Of a DNA stretch of 6,859 nt, positions 1 through 4,711 are shown piece by piece. The position numbers were made by a program, and so were the translations under genes. Source of the stretch: CAKQOE01 sp051892195. Its GTDB lineage: Bacteria > Bacillota > Clostridia > Peptostreptococcales > Anaerovoracaceae. Position 1 is the first letter of the stretch, and every line of letters starts with the position of its first letter. The notes under the pieces are model-generated. The model made no database searches, was not told the origin of the DNA, and was given only the letters and a program-made list of their open reading frames with translations. Where the stretch lies: assembly GCA_051892195.1 (NCBI GenBank), contig JBJFFZ010000003.1, forward strand, positions 1 through 6,859, read 5' to 3'.

Positions 1-726
1 CTTCCGCGGATTTCAAATTTTTCGGATTTCAGCATTCTGGAGGCAGCGCCGGGGGTGGAGCTGGTGTATACGGACCGGCCGGCGGACCTTGCGGACGCGG
101 ATCTCATCATCCTTCCGGGGACAAAGAGCACCATCAGCGATCTGCAGTGGCTGAAGCGCCGGGGCCTTGGGAATGCCCTGATCTCTGCGGCCCGCAGAGG
201 CACGCCGGTGGTGGGTATCTGCGGCGGCTACCAGATGCTTGGGGAAAGGATTCTGGACCCGGAGGGCCAGGAGGCAGAGGTGCCGGCAGAGGGGGCGGAA
301 GGGCTGGGGCTTCTGCCTGTAATTACAGAATTTGAACCCGCAAAGGAGACGGTTCAGACCGATGCCGAGGTCTGCGGCGGAGAAGGCGATCTGTTTGCTT
401 CCCTCGAAGGCATTGCCCTGCAGGGCTATGAGATTCACATGGGATTCAGCCGGATTACGGACTCCGGGGCCCGGCCCTTTGCAGCGGTCCGGGGTCCCCA
501 GCGTTACGACGGCTGTGTCCGGGGAAATGTCATGGGGACGTATCTGCACGGCCTTTTTGACAGCAAAGCCTTTACCGAAGGGCTCCTTGCGGCGGTAAGC
601 GGCCGCAGCATTCCGGTGCCGGACCTGAAAGCTTACCGGGAGGAGCAGTACGAGAAGCTTGCGGCGGTCATCCGTGAAAGCCTGGACATGGAGGCGATTT
701 ACGAAATCATGGGCCTGAGCCGGTAA
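1..726 (+). CDS. cobQ: Cobyric acid synthase, C-terminal part (5' truncated by window edge)
   Basis: Cobyric acid synthase uses glutamine and ATP to amidate the b, d, e and g side chains of adenosylcobyrinic acid a,c-diamide in cytoplasmic cobalamin synthesis. The frame is open from base 1, giving 241 residues of a family usually near 500, so the N-terminal ATP-binding domain lies outside the window; the GTG at 55 is internal, because LPRISNFSDF just upstream is already a typical CobQ segment. What is visible is the linker and the glutamine amidotransferase domain: LIILPGTKSTISDL, then the nucleophile elbow GICGGYQMLG with Cys at codon 220-222 (residue 74 of the fragment), GYEIHMG, and the catalytic His in GTYLHGLF at codon 547-549. 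The protein ends normally after YEIMGLSR. Other cobalamin genes probably lie to the left, but none follows on the right. Family assignment is firm. Confidence 0.95.
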   Translation, partial: LPRISNFSDFSILEAAPGVELVYTDRPADLADADLIILPGTKSTISDLQWLKRRGLGNALISAARRGTPVVGICGGYQMLGERILDPEGQEAEVPAEGAEGLGLLPVITEFEPAKETVQTDAEVCGGEGDLFASLEGIALQGYEIHMGFSRITDSGARPFAAVRGPQRYDGCVRGNVMGTYLHGLFDSKAFTEGLLAAVSGRSIPVPDLKAYREEQYEKLAAVIRESLDMEAIYEIMGLSR

Positions 727-1110
727 CTTCCCGGAGGCAGCCGCAGGGACAGCGGCGAAGATTATTGCAATCAAAATGCGGAAAGCCTTGCATAACGCGC
801 GCAGTCTTTGGACCGGCACCGGTTCCGGGGCAGGGTTGCGGCGAAGAAGCGTTGCGCCATATTCCTGATAAAGCATGCTGCAGGTATAGGAAGCAGCAAA
901 CAGGCAAGGATATGAGAGAAAGAATTACAGACAAAACGGCTGGATGAACTCAGTTGCTTTCGCACTGTAAAAGCGACCGGGTCAGCGTTTAGGAAAACGA
1001 CCAGGTTCGCGGCTGAAAACAACGGGATCCAGTAGCTGGGAATGTGCTTAAGTATGTGCTTATGAAAGCCACTGAGTTCGCGGCCAGGAATGTGACTGAG
1101 ATGGTGAACT
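727..1110. other. Gene-free stretch between cobQ and the rhodanese lipoprotein
   Basis: No reading frame here has a plausible start site or recognisable protein; the long minus-strand frame running into it is a shadow of cobQ. The right half holds a long-range inverted repeat (GAACTCAGT at 946-954 and ACTGAGTTC at 1071-1079). Between its arms are small potential hairpins: GCTTT/AAAGC near 956-974, CGTTT/AAACG near 985-999, and CCAG-TAG-CTGG near 1029-1039. A 9-bp direct repeat GTTCGCGGC occurs at 1005 and 1076. I see no clear terminator for cobQ and no convincing sigma-70-type promoter. The stretch could contain the leader of the downstream gene. Confidence 0.5.
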
Positions 1111-1530
1111 ATGATTAAAAGAATTTTTCATTTTACCCTTGCGGGTGTTCTTGCGTGTACGCTGGCTGCATGCGGTTCTTCAGAGGGAAAAACTGAAATG
1201 ACGGAGGCGGGCTACCGGCAGGTGGGCAGCCGGGAGGCTGCGGAACTGATGGCTGAGGAGACGGGATATATTCTTCTTGATGTCAGGACTCTGGAGGAAT
1301 ACGAGGAGAGGCATATTCCAGGGGCTGTGTGCATTCCGAATGAAACCATTGGAGATGAAGCTCCGGCCCTGCTTCCTGACAGGGAGCAGCTCATTTTCGT
1401 GTACTGCCGCAGCGGCAACCGCAGCAGGCAGGCGGCTGCAAAGCTGGCGAAGCTGGGGTATACGAACGTTGTGGAGTTCGGCGGGATCAACAGCTGGACC
1501 GGGGAAACTGTGCAGGGCGCAGAAAGCTGA
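1111..1530 (+). CDS. Rhodanese-like domain lipoprotein
   Basis: This 139-residue protein is probably exported and lipid-anchored on the outer face of the membrane. It has a short charged start (MIKR), a hydrophobic core and a lipobox LAAC with Cys21. A single rhodanese domain follows (about residues 36-135): LLDVRTLEEYEERHIPGA at 55-72, then the active-site loop YCRSGNRS with catalytic Cys99, and a C-terminal segment FGGINSW. The six-residue loop CRSGNR is the sulfurtransferase type, so the enzyme is predicted to carry persulfide sulfur, but donor and acceptor are unknown. Only a weak Shine-Dalgarno (GAG or GGTG, 1098-1106) precedes the ATG; the lipobox position supports this start. It stands alone: cobQ ends 384 bases upstream and nothing follows for almost 1 kb. 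A role in extracytoplasmic sulfur or thiol chemistry is inferred. Domain and lipoprotein calls are strong, physiological role unknown. Confidence 0.92.
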   Translation: MIKRIFHFTLAGVLACTLAACGSSEGKTEMTEAGYRQVGSREAAELMAEETGYILLDVRTLEEYEERHIPGAVCIPNETIGDEAPALLPDREQLIFVYCRSGNRSRQAAAKLAKLGYTNVVEFGGINSWTGETVQGAES

Positions 1531-1550
1531 TGGAGAACCACTCGTATAAC

Positions 1551-1600
1551 ATCTCCCGACATCCCCCGATATCGCCTAACATCATTTAACATCTTCGGAA
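1551..1600. repeat. Five tandem 10-bp degenerate units
   Basis: Starting 20 bases after the rhodanese stop codon, five consecutive decamers share the start ATC: ATCTCCCGAC, ATCCCCCGAT, ATCGCCTAAC, ATCATTTAAC, ATCTTCGGAA. The exact 10-base spacing of ATC is seen directly; the remaining positions have drifted. The spacing is close to one DNA helical turn, so repeated protein binding is possible, but a simple slippage repeat is equally likely. Confidence 0.6.
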
Positions 1601-1739
1601 CCTGAAAACCGTTGCACGTGATGCCTGCCGGATGTGGAACAGATTGCGTCTGACTCATGACGGAGCTGAAACAGGAAGTGCCAAATGCCTGTTGGAGGCG
1701 CGAACCGGTTGCATTAAACGACTGCCGGATGGGGATCTG

Positions 1740-1885
1740 TTGCGTTTGACTCCTGCAGGATACGAGGCAGAAGAATTGAAGTTCTGCCGGAAGCGGCTTT
1801 GTTGCATGAAATGCCTGTCGGAAGCGGCTCCGTTGTGTTTGACACCTGCAGGATGCGAGGACAGAAGAATTGAAGTTCTGCCGGA
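1740..1885. repeat. Two-copy degenerate direct repeat, offset 93-94 bp
   Basis: About 52 bases at 1740-1791 recur at 1833-1885 with few mismatches. Both copies contain CTGCAGGAT, CGAGG and a shared core AGAAGAATTGAAGTTCTGCC. The second copy has one extra base (GAGGACAG against GAGGCAG), which shifts the reading frame and argues against the repeat being protein coding. A related but weaker fragment (ATGCCTG followed by GGA) also starts near 1621, 1685 and 1811, suggesting an older duplicated series. The core contains the inverted motif GAA...TTC and might form short hairpins. No known repeat family is recognised. Confidence 0.65.
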
Positions 1886-1910
1886 TATGCTCCGTTACAT
1901 TGAGTTCTGC

Positions 1911-1930
1911 TTGTACTGATAGCAGTACAA
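1911..1930. other. Perfect 8-bp hairpin
   Basis: The arms TTGTACTG (1911-1918) and CAGTACAA (1923-1930) are perfect reverse complements around the loop ATAG. No run of T follows on the + strand (next bases TTCGATT), so it is not a classical intrinsic terminator. It could be a weak terminator for the rhodanese transcript, an RNA 3' end or an operator. It marks the point where the sequence becomes AT-rich. Confidence 0.5.
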
Positions 1931-2002
1931 TTCGATTCCATCAAAATGAGGTGTTTTTGGCTGGTGTTGTAAACTTGCTGTGCTGATAGTTGAAATAGAA
2001 AT

Positions 2003-2022
2003 AAAAAAACATCGTTTTTTTT
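2003..2022. other. A-tract/T-tract hairpin
   Basis: AAAAAAAC (2003-2010) and GTTTTTTT (2014-2021) are perfect reverse complements separated by ATC. The stem is almost entirely A-T, so it is unlikely to terminate transcription alone, although a U-rich tract would follow it on either strand. It may equally act as bent or easily melted DNA. Only the symmetry is certain. Confidence 0.4.
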
Positions 2023-2144
2023 GTTTGAGTTGCCATACTTGCTAAATATTTCAAAAAATGGAACTTCCTAAAATATAGAAGGGATTCCAAGATTTTAAAA
2101 AAGTAGAAGAAGCTTTCATAGAATTGGAAATAATCAGGAAGAAT

Positions 2145-2189
2145 AATTCCAACACGGTCAAAATATGGCCAATTTGTTGGAATTTTTTT
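2145..2189 (+). terminator. Terminator-like stem-loop in the intergenic region
   Basis: A perfect 10-bp outer stem, AATTCCAACA (2145-2154) with TGTTGGAATT (2175-2184), encloses a short inner stem GGTC/GGCC (one G-U pair), and a T run follows at 2183-2189. On the + strand this has the shape of a Rho-independent terminator, although the outer stem is AT-rich. No T run exists on the other side, so it would act on + transcripts only. The nearest + gene upstream is the rhodanese gene, more than 600 bases away, so either the transcript is long or an unannotated transcript ends here. Confidence 0.5.
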
Positions 2190-2193
2190 GTAT

Positions 2194-2243
2194 ACGATTT
2201 TAGCCCGGGAAAATCTGTATATCAGAAGACGATTTTAACCCGG
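2194..2243. repeat. 15-bp direct repeat pair
   Basis: ACGATTTTAGCCCGG (2194-2208) recurs as ACGATTTTAACCCGG (2229-2243), one mismatch, 35 bases apart. It directly follows the terminator-like hairpin. The copies could be protein-binding half sites or a relic of a small duplication; nothing else supports a function. Confidence 0.45.
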
Positions 2244-2294
2244 ACCAGATTGCAGATTGCAGAAGACCGCGGGCTGATGCTGATTGCGCAGATC

Positions 2295-2477
2295 CGCAGA
2301 CGGTCCCTGCCTGCTGTCCTGCACTGCCGTCGCACCTGCGGACGATCCCTGTCCGCTGTCCCGTACTGCCGCCACAACCGCAGACGATCCCTGTCCGCTG
2401 TCCCGTACTGCCGCCACAACCGCAGACGATCCCTGCCCGCTGCCCTGCACTGCCGCCGCACCTGCGGACGATCCCGG
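2295..2477. repeat. 42-bp tandem repeat array (minisatellite, 4 copies plus partial)
   Basis: Four full 42-bp units start at 2295, 2337, 2379 and 2421, and a 15-base partial unit starts at 2463. Each contains ACGATCCCTG or a close variant (ACGGTCCCTG in unit 1), followed by CTGT/CTGC and ACTGCCG. Units 2 and 3 differ only in their first few bases; units 1 and 4 share the ending CGCACC, and the units after them (2 and 5) share the start TGCGGACGAT. This indicates a higher-order duplication. Because 42 is a multiple of three and the unit lacks stops in several frames, long open frames appear on both strands, for example 14-residue repeats such as RRRSLSAVPYCRHN on +. These are probably artefacts: no ribosome-binding site or known domain accompanies them. 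The array sits 19 bases beyond the stop codon of the minus-strand membrane protein gene. Confidence 0.85.
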
Positions 2478-2496
2478 AGTACAGTGATTTGCTGAC

Positions 2497-3045
2497 TTAA
2501 AGACGACAGACGATTGTAACGGCCAGATCCACAAAAAATACGGAAAAAACCACCGCTGCCAGAACGGTTTTTCGATTTCCAAGAAGGGCCATAACTTTTT
2601 CAAACAGGGGCTGCAGAACGTACAGAAAGAGCAGGCCCCCCAGCCCGAAGCGGATCGAAGGGGAGAGGGCGATTCTTCCCTGAAAGTTTATGCGGTAGTC
2701 CAGATATGTCTGCCACGGCCATGCCCCGGTGAGAAACTCCAGAAGGTAGCTGGTGAAAAGCTCCAGCGCCGTTGCGGCAAGCATGCAGCCCGCGAAGATC
2801 CCGACAGCTTCCAGCAGCTTTTGGCTTCCATGCCGGTCAGAGCGGATCCATCTGCGAAAGGCAAAAATAAGAATCAGCGCCCCCACACCGTACACCGGGC
2901 AGTAAGGCCCCAACAGCACGCCTCTGTTCGTAAAACCCCAGCGGTAGACAACCGTTTCAAGAAAAACCTCGTAGCACCAGCCCGTGACGGCATACATCAT
3001 AAAATAAAGAAAATAGTCTATAATTTTCCCGGTCTTTGCATTCAT
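2497..3045 (-). CDS. CmpB-like multi-pass membrane protein (putative ABC-transporter type IV, PF06541)
   Basis: This protein of about 182 residues has roughly five hydrophobic helices, at about residues 8-28, 41-63, 80-101, 128-147 and 157-180. It carries signature segments of the CmpB-like family common in Firmicutes: an early GWCYEVFLETV, then NRGVLLGPYCPVYGVGAL, ELFTSYLLE, and INFQGRIALSPSIRFGLGG. The family is labelled a putative ABC-transporter type IV permease, but its function has not, to my knowledge, been shown. No ATPase gene is adjacent, so transport is only a guess. An ATG at 3051 is two codons upstream, but GAGG at 3053-3056 lies only one base from it and seven bases from the ATG at 3045, so the latter is preferred. 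The gene is divergent from the TAXI/TRAP genes and convergent with the rhodanese gene. Its 3' end abuts the 42-bp repeat array. Confidence 0.85.
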   Translation of the reverse strand: MNAKTGKIIDYFLYFMMYAVTGWCYEVFLETVVYRWGFTNRGVLLGPYCPVYGVGALILIFAFRRWIRSDRHGSQKLLEAVGIFAGCMLAATALELFTSYLLEFLTGAWPWQTYLDYRINFQGRIALSPSIRFGLGGLLFLYVLQPLFEKVMALLGNRKTVLAAVVFSVFFVDLAVTIVCRL

Positions 3046-3047
3046 AG

Positions 3048-3071
3048 TCATACCTCAAATCATACCTCAAA
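3048..3071 (-). promoter_or_regulatory. Tandemly duplicated Shine-Dalgarno/start element
   Basis: Read on the minus strand, the 12-mer TTTGAGGTATGA occurs twice in a row (3071-3060, then 3059-3048) just before the CmpB-like gene. Each copy contains GAGG followed by an ATG. The upstream ATG opens only ATG-ATT-TGA, a two-codon frame whose stop overlaps the second Shine-Dalgarno. The near copy is correctly spaced (7 bases) for the ATG at 3045. The duplication is seen directly; any effect on translation is inference. Confidence 0.6.
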
Positions 3072-3105
3072 ATTCCTCTCAGAAATCCTTCCTCAAAACG
3101 TATTG

Positions 3106-3134
3106 ATTATACCATAATGCCTGCTGAGCAGCCA
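3106..3134 (-). promoter_or_regulatory. Probable promoter of the CmpB-like gene
   Basis: On the minus strand the perfect -10 hexamer TATAAT (3111-3106) is preceded by TGG, giving an extended -10. The -35 position at 17-bp spacing (TGGCTG, 3134-3129) matches poorly, which extended -10 promoters tolerate. Transcription would start near 3098, leaving a leader of about 50 bases. Confidence 0.6.
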
Positions 3135-3190
3135 GAAACCCGCTGCATGTTCCGCAGATCGACCTCCCGCCGGCTCCGCGCGGCCCCTCC

Positions 3191-3290
3191 NNNNNNNNNN
3201 NNNNNNNNNNNNNNNNNNNNNNNNNNNNNNNNNNNNNNNNNNNNNNNNNNNNNNNNNNNNNNNNNNNNNNNNNNNNNNNNNNNNNNNNNN
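3191..3290. other. Assembly gap (100 N) in the divergent intergenic region
   Basis: Exactly 100 N, a standard placeholder, so the true length is unknown. It interrupts the 522-base region between the CmpB-like gene and the TAXI gene. Both flanks are very GC-rich (CCGCGCGGCCCCTCC on the left, GGCGGCCGCC soon after on the right), which suggests that strong secondary structure or a repeat broke the assembly. No gene is evident in the bases on either side, but a small gene or RNA could be hidden inside. Confidence 0.9.
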
Positions 3291-3325
3291 GCCGCTGTCG
3301 ATGCCCTGCAGGCGGCCGCCTTTGG

Positions 3326-3341
3326 GGCCGGCGGGCCGGCC
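3326..3341. other. GC-only hairpin beside the assembly gap
   Basis: GGCCGG (3326-3331) and CCGGCC (3336-3341) flank the loop CGGG, within a GC-only stretch that also holds the palindrome GGCGGCCGCC (3311-3320). On the minus strand no T run follows, so a terminator is not supported. It may be the cause of the adjacent gap. Confidence 0.45.
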
Positions 3342-3413
3342 GCCCCCGGCTTCCGGATCCCGGCATTTTGTCTGTGCTGAATACGAAAATACAATGTAAT
3401 TGAACACAGCAGA

Positions 3414-3442
3414 TTGAAGTTGCAGGCAGGATTTGGTATAAT
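3414..3442 (+). promoter_or_regulatory. Promoter of the TAXI/TRAP operon
   Basis: TTGAAG (3414-3419), a 17-base spacer and TATAAT (3437-3442) form a near-consensus sigma-70/SigA promoter, strengthened by TGG directly before the -10 (extended -10). Transcription would start near 3449 and give a leader of about 125 nt before the ATG at 3574. The same TGGTATAAT occurs in the divergent promoter of the minus-strand gene. Confidence 0.8.
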
Positions 3443-3461
3443 ATCACCTGTGTAAGCAGGT

Positions 3462-3496
3462 TCTGTACCGGCGCTCTGCGGCCGGGCGGGTACAGA
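3462..3496 (+). promoter_or_regulatory. Stem-loop in the 5' leader of the TAXI gene
   Basis: TCTGTACC (3462-3469) pairs perfectly with GGTACAGA (3489-3496). Inside, GGC (3470-3472) can pair with GCC (3481-3483), leaving GCTCTGCG as loop and a GGGCG bulge. It lies about 13 nt from the predicted transcription start and 77 nt before the ATG. No T run follows, so it is not an intrinsic terminator. It could stabilise the mRNA 5' end, act as an RNA regulator, or as DNA serve as an operator (8-bp arms). It matches no riboswitch class that I recognise. Confidence 0.5.
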
Positions 3497-3573
3497 GCAG
3501 CATTTGTGCGGGCTCAGGCAGCGCAGTTTCAGCGGGTCCCGGACATCATCAAGTTATTTTCAAGGAGAAAAAC

Positions 3574-4560
3574 ATGAAAAAATTCTTATCAATTGCCCTC
3601 GTGGCTGCTATGGCAGTATTCTGCTTTGCAGGCTGCGGAAGCACAGGCGGTGCAGGCAGTGCAGACGCTGGCGCTCCTGCAGGCTCTCTCACATTTACAA
3701 CTGGCGGTGACCAGGGTACTTACTACGGCTTCGGCAGCGTTTTAGCAGGCCAGGTAAGCGGCGACACTGCTACAAAGGTAACTGCCATCACTTCCGGCGG
3801 TTCTCAGGCAAACGTAGAAGCCATCCAGGCAGGGGATGCACAGATCGGCTTCGTACAGTCTGACGTATTAGCTTATGCCTACAACGGAACAAATCTGTTC
3901 GAAGGCAGCGCTGTTACTGACATCTCAGTTGTAGCTGCTCTTTACAATGAACAGGTTCAGATCGTTACATGCGATCCTTCCATCAAGACTGTTGCTGACC
4001 TGAAGGGCAAGAACGTATCCATCGGCGCTCCTGGCTCCGGCGTATACTTCAACGCAATCGACATTCTCGGCGCTTATGACCTGACAGAAGCAGACATCAC
4101 TCCTACATACGAATCCTTCGGCGACAGTGCTGATTCCCTCAAGGACGGCAAGATCGACGCTGCATTCGTAGTAGCAGGCGCTCCTACAACTGCCATCACT
4201 TCACTGGCAACATCCAAGCCGGTTTACCTGGTAGCTCTCGATGACGAACACGTTGCAAAGCTCCTGGAAGCATCTCCTTACTATGTAAAGGACGTAATCT
4301 CAAAGGACGCTTACGGTCTGGAAGCTGATGTTACAACTGTAGCAGTAGGCGCTGTTGTTATCGCAAGCGATTCTGCTTCTGAAGACGACATCTACAACTT
4401 CGTATCAGACATCTACGAAAACATCGACACAATCACAGCTGCTCACGCAAAGGGTGCAGAGCTCAACCTGGAATATGCTTCTTCTGTAACAACAGTTCCA
4501 TATCATCCGGGTGCTGCAAAGTACTTCGCAGAAAAGGGTCTCACAGTAGCAACAAAATAA
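3574..4560 (+). CDS. TAXI-family TRAP transporter solute-binding lipoprotein
   Basis: This 328-residue protein is the extracytoplasmic receptor of a TRAP uptake system. A signal peptide (MKKFLSIALVAAMAVFCFAG) ends at lipobox FAGC with Cys21, predicting a lipid-anchored receptor, as expected in a Gram-positive cell; Phe at -3 is slightly unusual. A Gly/Ala/Ser linker follows. The TAXI fold shows at LTFTTGGDQGTYYGFGSVLA (about 39-58), ITSGGSQANVEAIQAGDAQIGFVQSD and AYAYNG (about 73-106), LYNEQVQIVT, and VADLKGKNVSIGAPGSGVYFNA (about 141-162); length fits the family. Known TAXI receptors bind dicarboxylates or amino acids such as 2-oxoglutarate and glutamate; the ligand here cannot be read from sequence. 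AAGGAG at 3562-3567, six bases from the ATG, fixes the start. Codon use is strongly restricted (frequent GCA/GCT, GTA, ATC, AAC), suggesting high expression. The permease follows after two hairpins. Confidence 0.95.
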   Translation: MKKFLSIALVAAMAVFCFAGCGSTGGAGSADAGAPAGSLTFTTGGDQGTYYGFGSVLAGQVSGDTATKVTAITSGGSQANVEAIQAGDAQIGFVQSDVLAYAYNGTNLFEGSAVTDISVVAALYNEQVQIVTCDPSIKTVADLKGKNVSIGAPGSGVYFNAIDILGAYDLTEADITPTYESFGDSADSLKDGKIDAAFVVAGAPTTAITSLATSKPVYLVALDDEHVAKLLEASPYYVKDVISKDAYGLEADVTTVAVGAVVIASDSASEDDIYNFVSDIYENIDTITAAHAKGAELNLEYASSVTTVPYHPGAAKYFAEKGLTVATK

Positions 4561-4597
4561 TCTGTAGTCAGCTATGATATAGAAGAGACAGCACAGG

Positions 4598-4642
4598 AAT
4601 TCTTTCCGCTGCTGCTGACGTCCCGTCAGAACCGGAAGAATT
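4598..4642 (+). promoter_or_regulatory. Stem-loop after the TAXI gene, likely mRNA 3' stabiliser
   Basis: AATTCTTTCCG (4598-4608) pairs with CGGAAGAATT (4633-4642) with one bulged T, and an inner perfect stem CTGACG-TCC-CGTCAG (4615-4629) stacks within it. It lies 37 bases after the TAXI stop codon. The following bases (TGACTGTT) are not a T run, so it is unlikely to terminate. Hairpins in this place commonly block 3' exonucleases and protect upstream binding-protein mRNA; that role is inferred. Confidence 0.6.
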
Positions 4643-4658
4643 TGACTGTTAACACCAG

Positions 4659-4693
4659 GGCTGCAGTGGACAACTTCCATTGCAGCCTTTTTT
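4659..4693 (+). terminator. Intrinsic terminator/attenuator between TAXI and permease genes
   Basis: GGCTGCAGTGG (4659-4669) pairs with CCATTGCAGCC (4677-4687), 11 pairs with one G-U, around loop ACAACTT, followed immediately by six T (4688-4693). This is a textbook Rho-independent terminator, only 18 bases before the permease start and overlapping the approach to its Shine-Dalgarno. Partial read-through would give many binding-protein transcripts for each permease transcript. No separate promoter for the permease is visible after it. Confidence 0.85.
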
Positions 4694-4711
4694 CAGTAAA
4701 GGGGAAATCAT

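Larger units (their letters stand above)
1531..2496. other. Repeat-rich gene-free region, almost 1 kb
   Basis: This stretch separates the rhodanese gene from the 3' end of the convergent minus-strand gene. No open frame in it shows a credible start, protein-like composition or known domain. From left to right it contains five 10-bp repeat units, a degenerate repeat with 93-94 bp spacing, a perfect 8-bp hairpin, an AT-rich island (about 1920-2200) unlike its GC-rich flanks, a terminator-shaped hairpin, a 15-bp direct repeat and a 42-bp tandem array. Such a mixture suggests a decayed or recombining intergenic region, but no transposase remnant or target-site duplication is visible. Confidence 0.6.

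Noticed and set aside
13..876. Long minus-strand frame of 287 codons opposite cobQ
   Set aside because: It lies antisense to a clear cobQ coding region, has no recognisable domain, and its composition is that of a shadow in GC-rich coding DNA.
1035..1110. Cobalamin-riboswitch-like words (GGGAA near 1038, GCCACTG near 1068, CCAGGAA near 1084) shortly after cobQ
   Set aside because: Spacing between the motifs is far too short, the ACCTGCC part of the B12 box is missing, and the downstream gene is a rhodanese lipoprotein, not a B12-related gene. Chance matches are the simplest explanation.
1632..1919. Cys-rich 95-codon + frame with an apparent 31-residue repeat (LTPAG...)
   Set aside because: No ribosome-binding site was found, and the underlying DNA repeat has a one-base insertion in the second copy that breaks the frame relation between units.
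2295..2477. CRISPR array
   Set aside because: The 42-bp units abut directly, with no unique spacers between them, and no cas genes are present.
2124..2495. 123-codon + frame with Arg-rich 14-residue repeats
   Set aside because: It needs a TTG start without a Shine-Dalgarno, runs through a terminator-like hairpin, and owes its openness to the 42-bp array, which keeps several frames open at once.
1531..2496. Insertion sequence remnant
   Set aside because: Despite the AT-rich island and several repeats, no transposase fragment, matched terminal inverted repeats or target duplication can be seen.
3079..3447. Several frames on both strands spanning the first N run
   Set aside because: They are open only because the N run cannot contain stops; the visible parts show no start signals or protein families and overlap both promoters.
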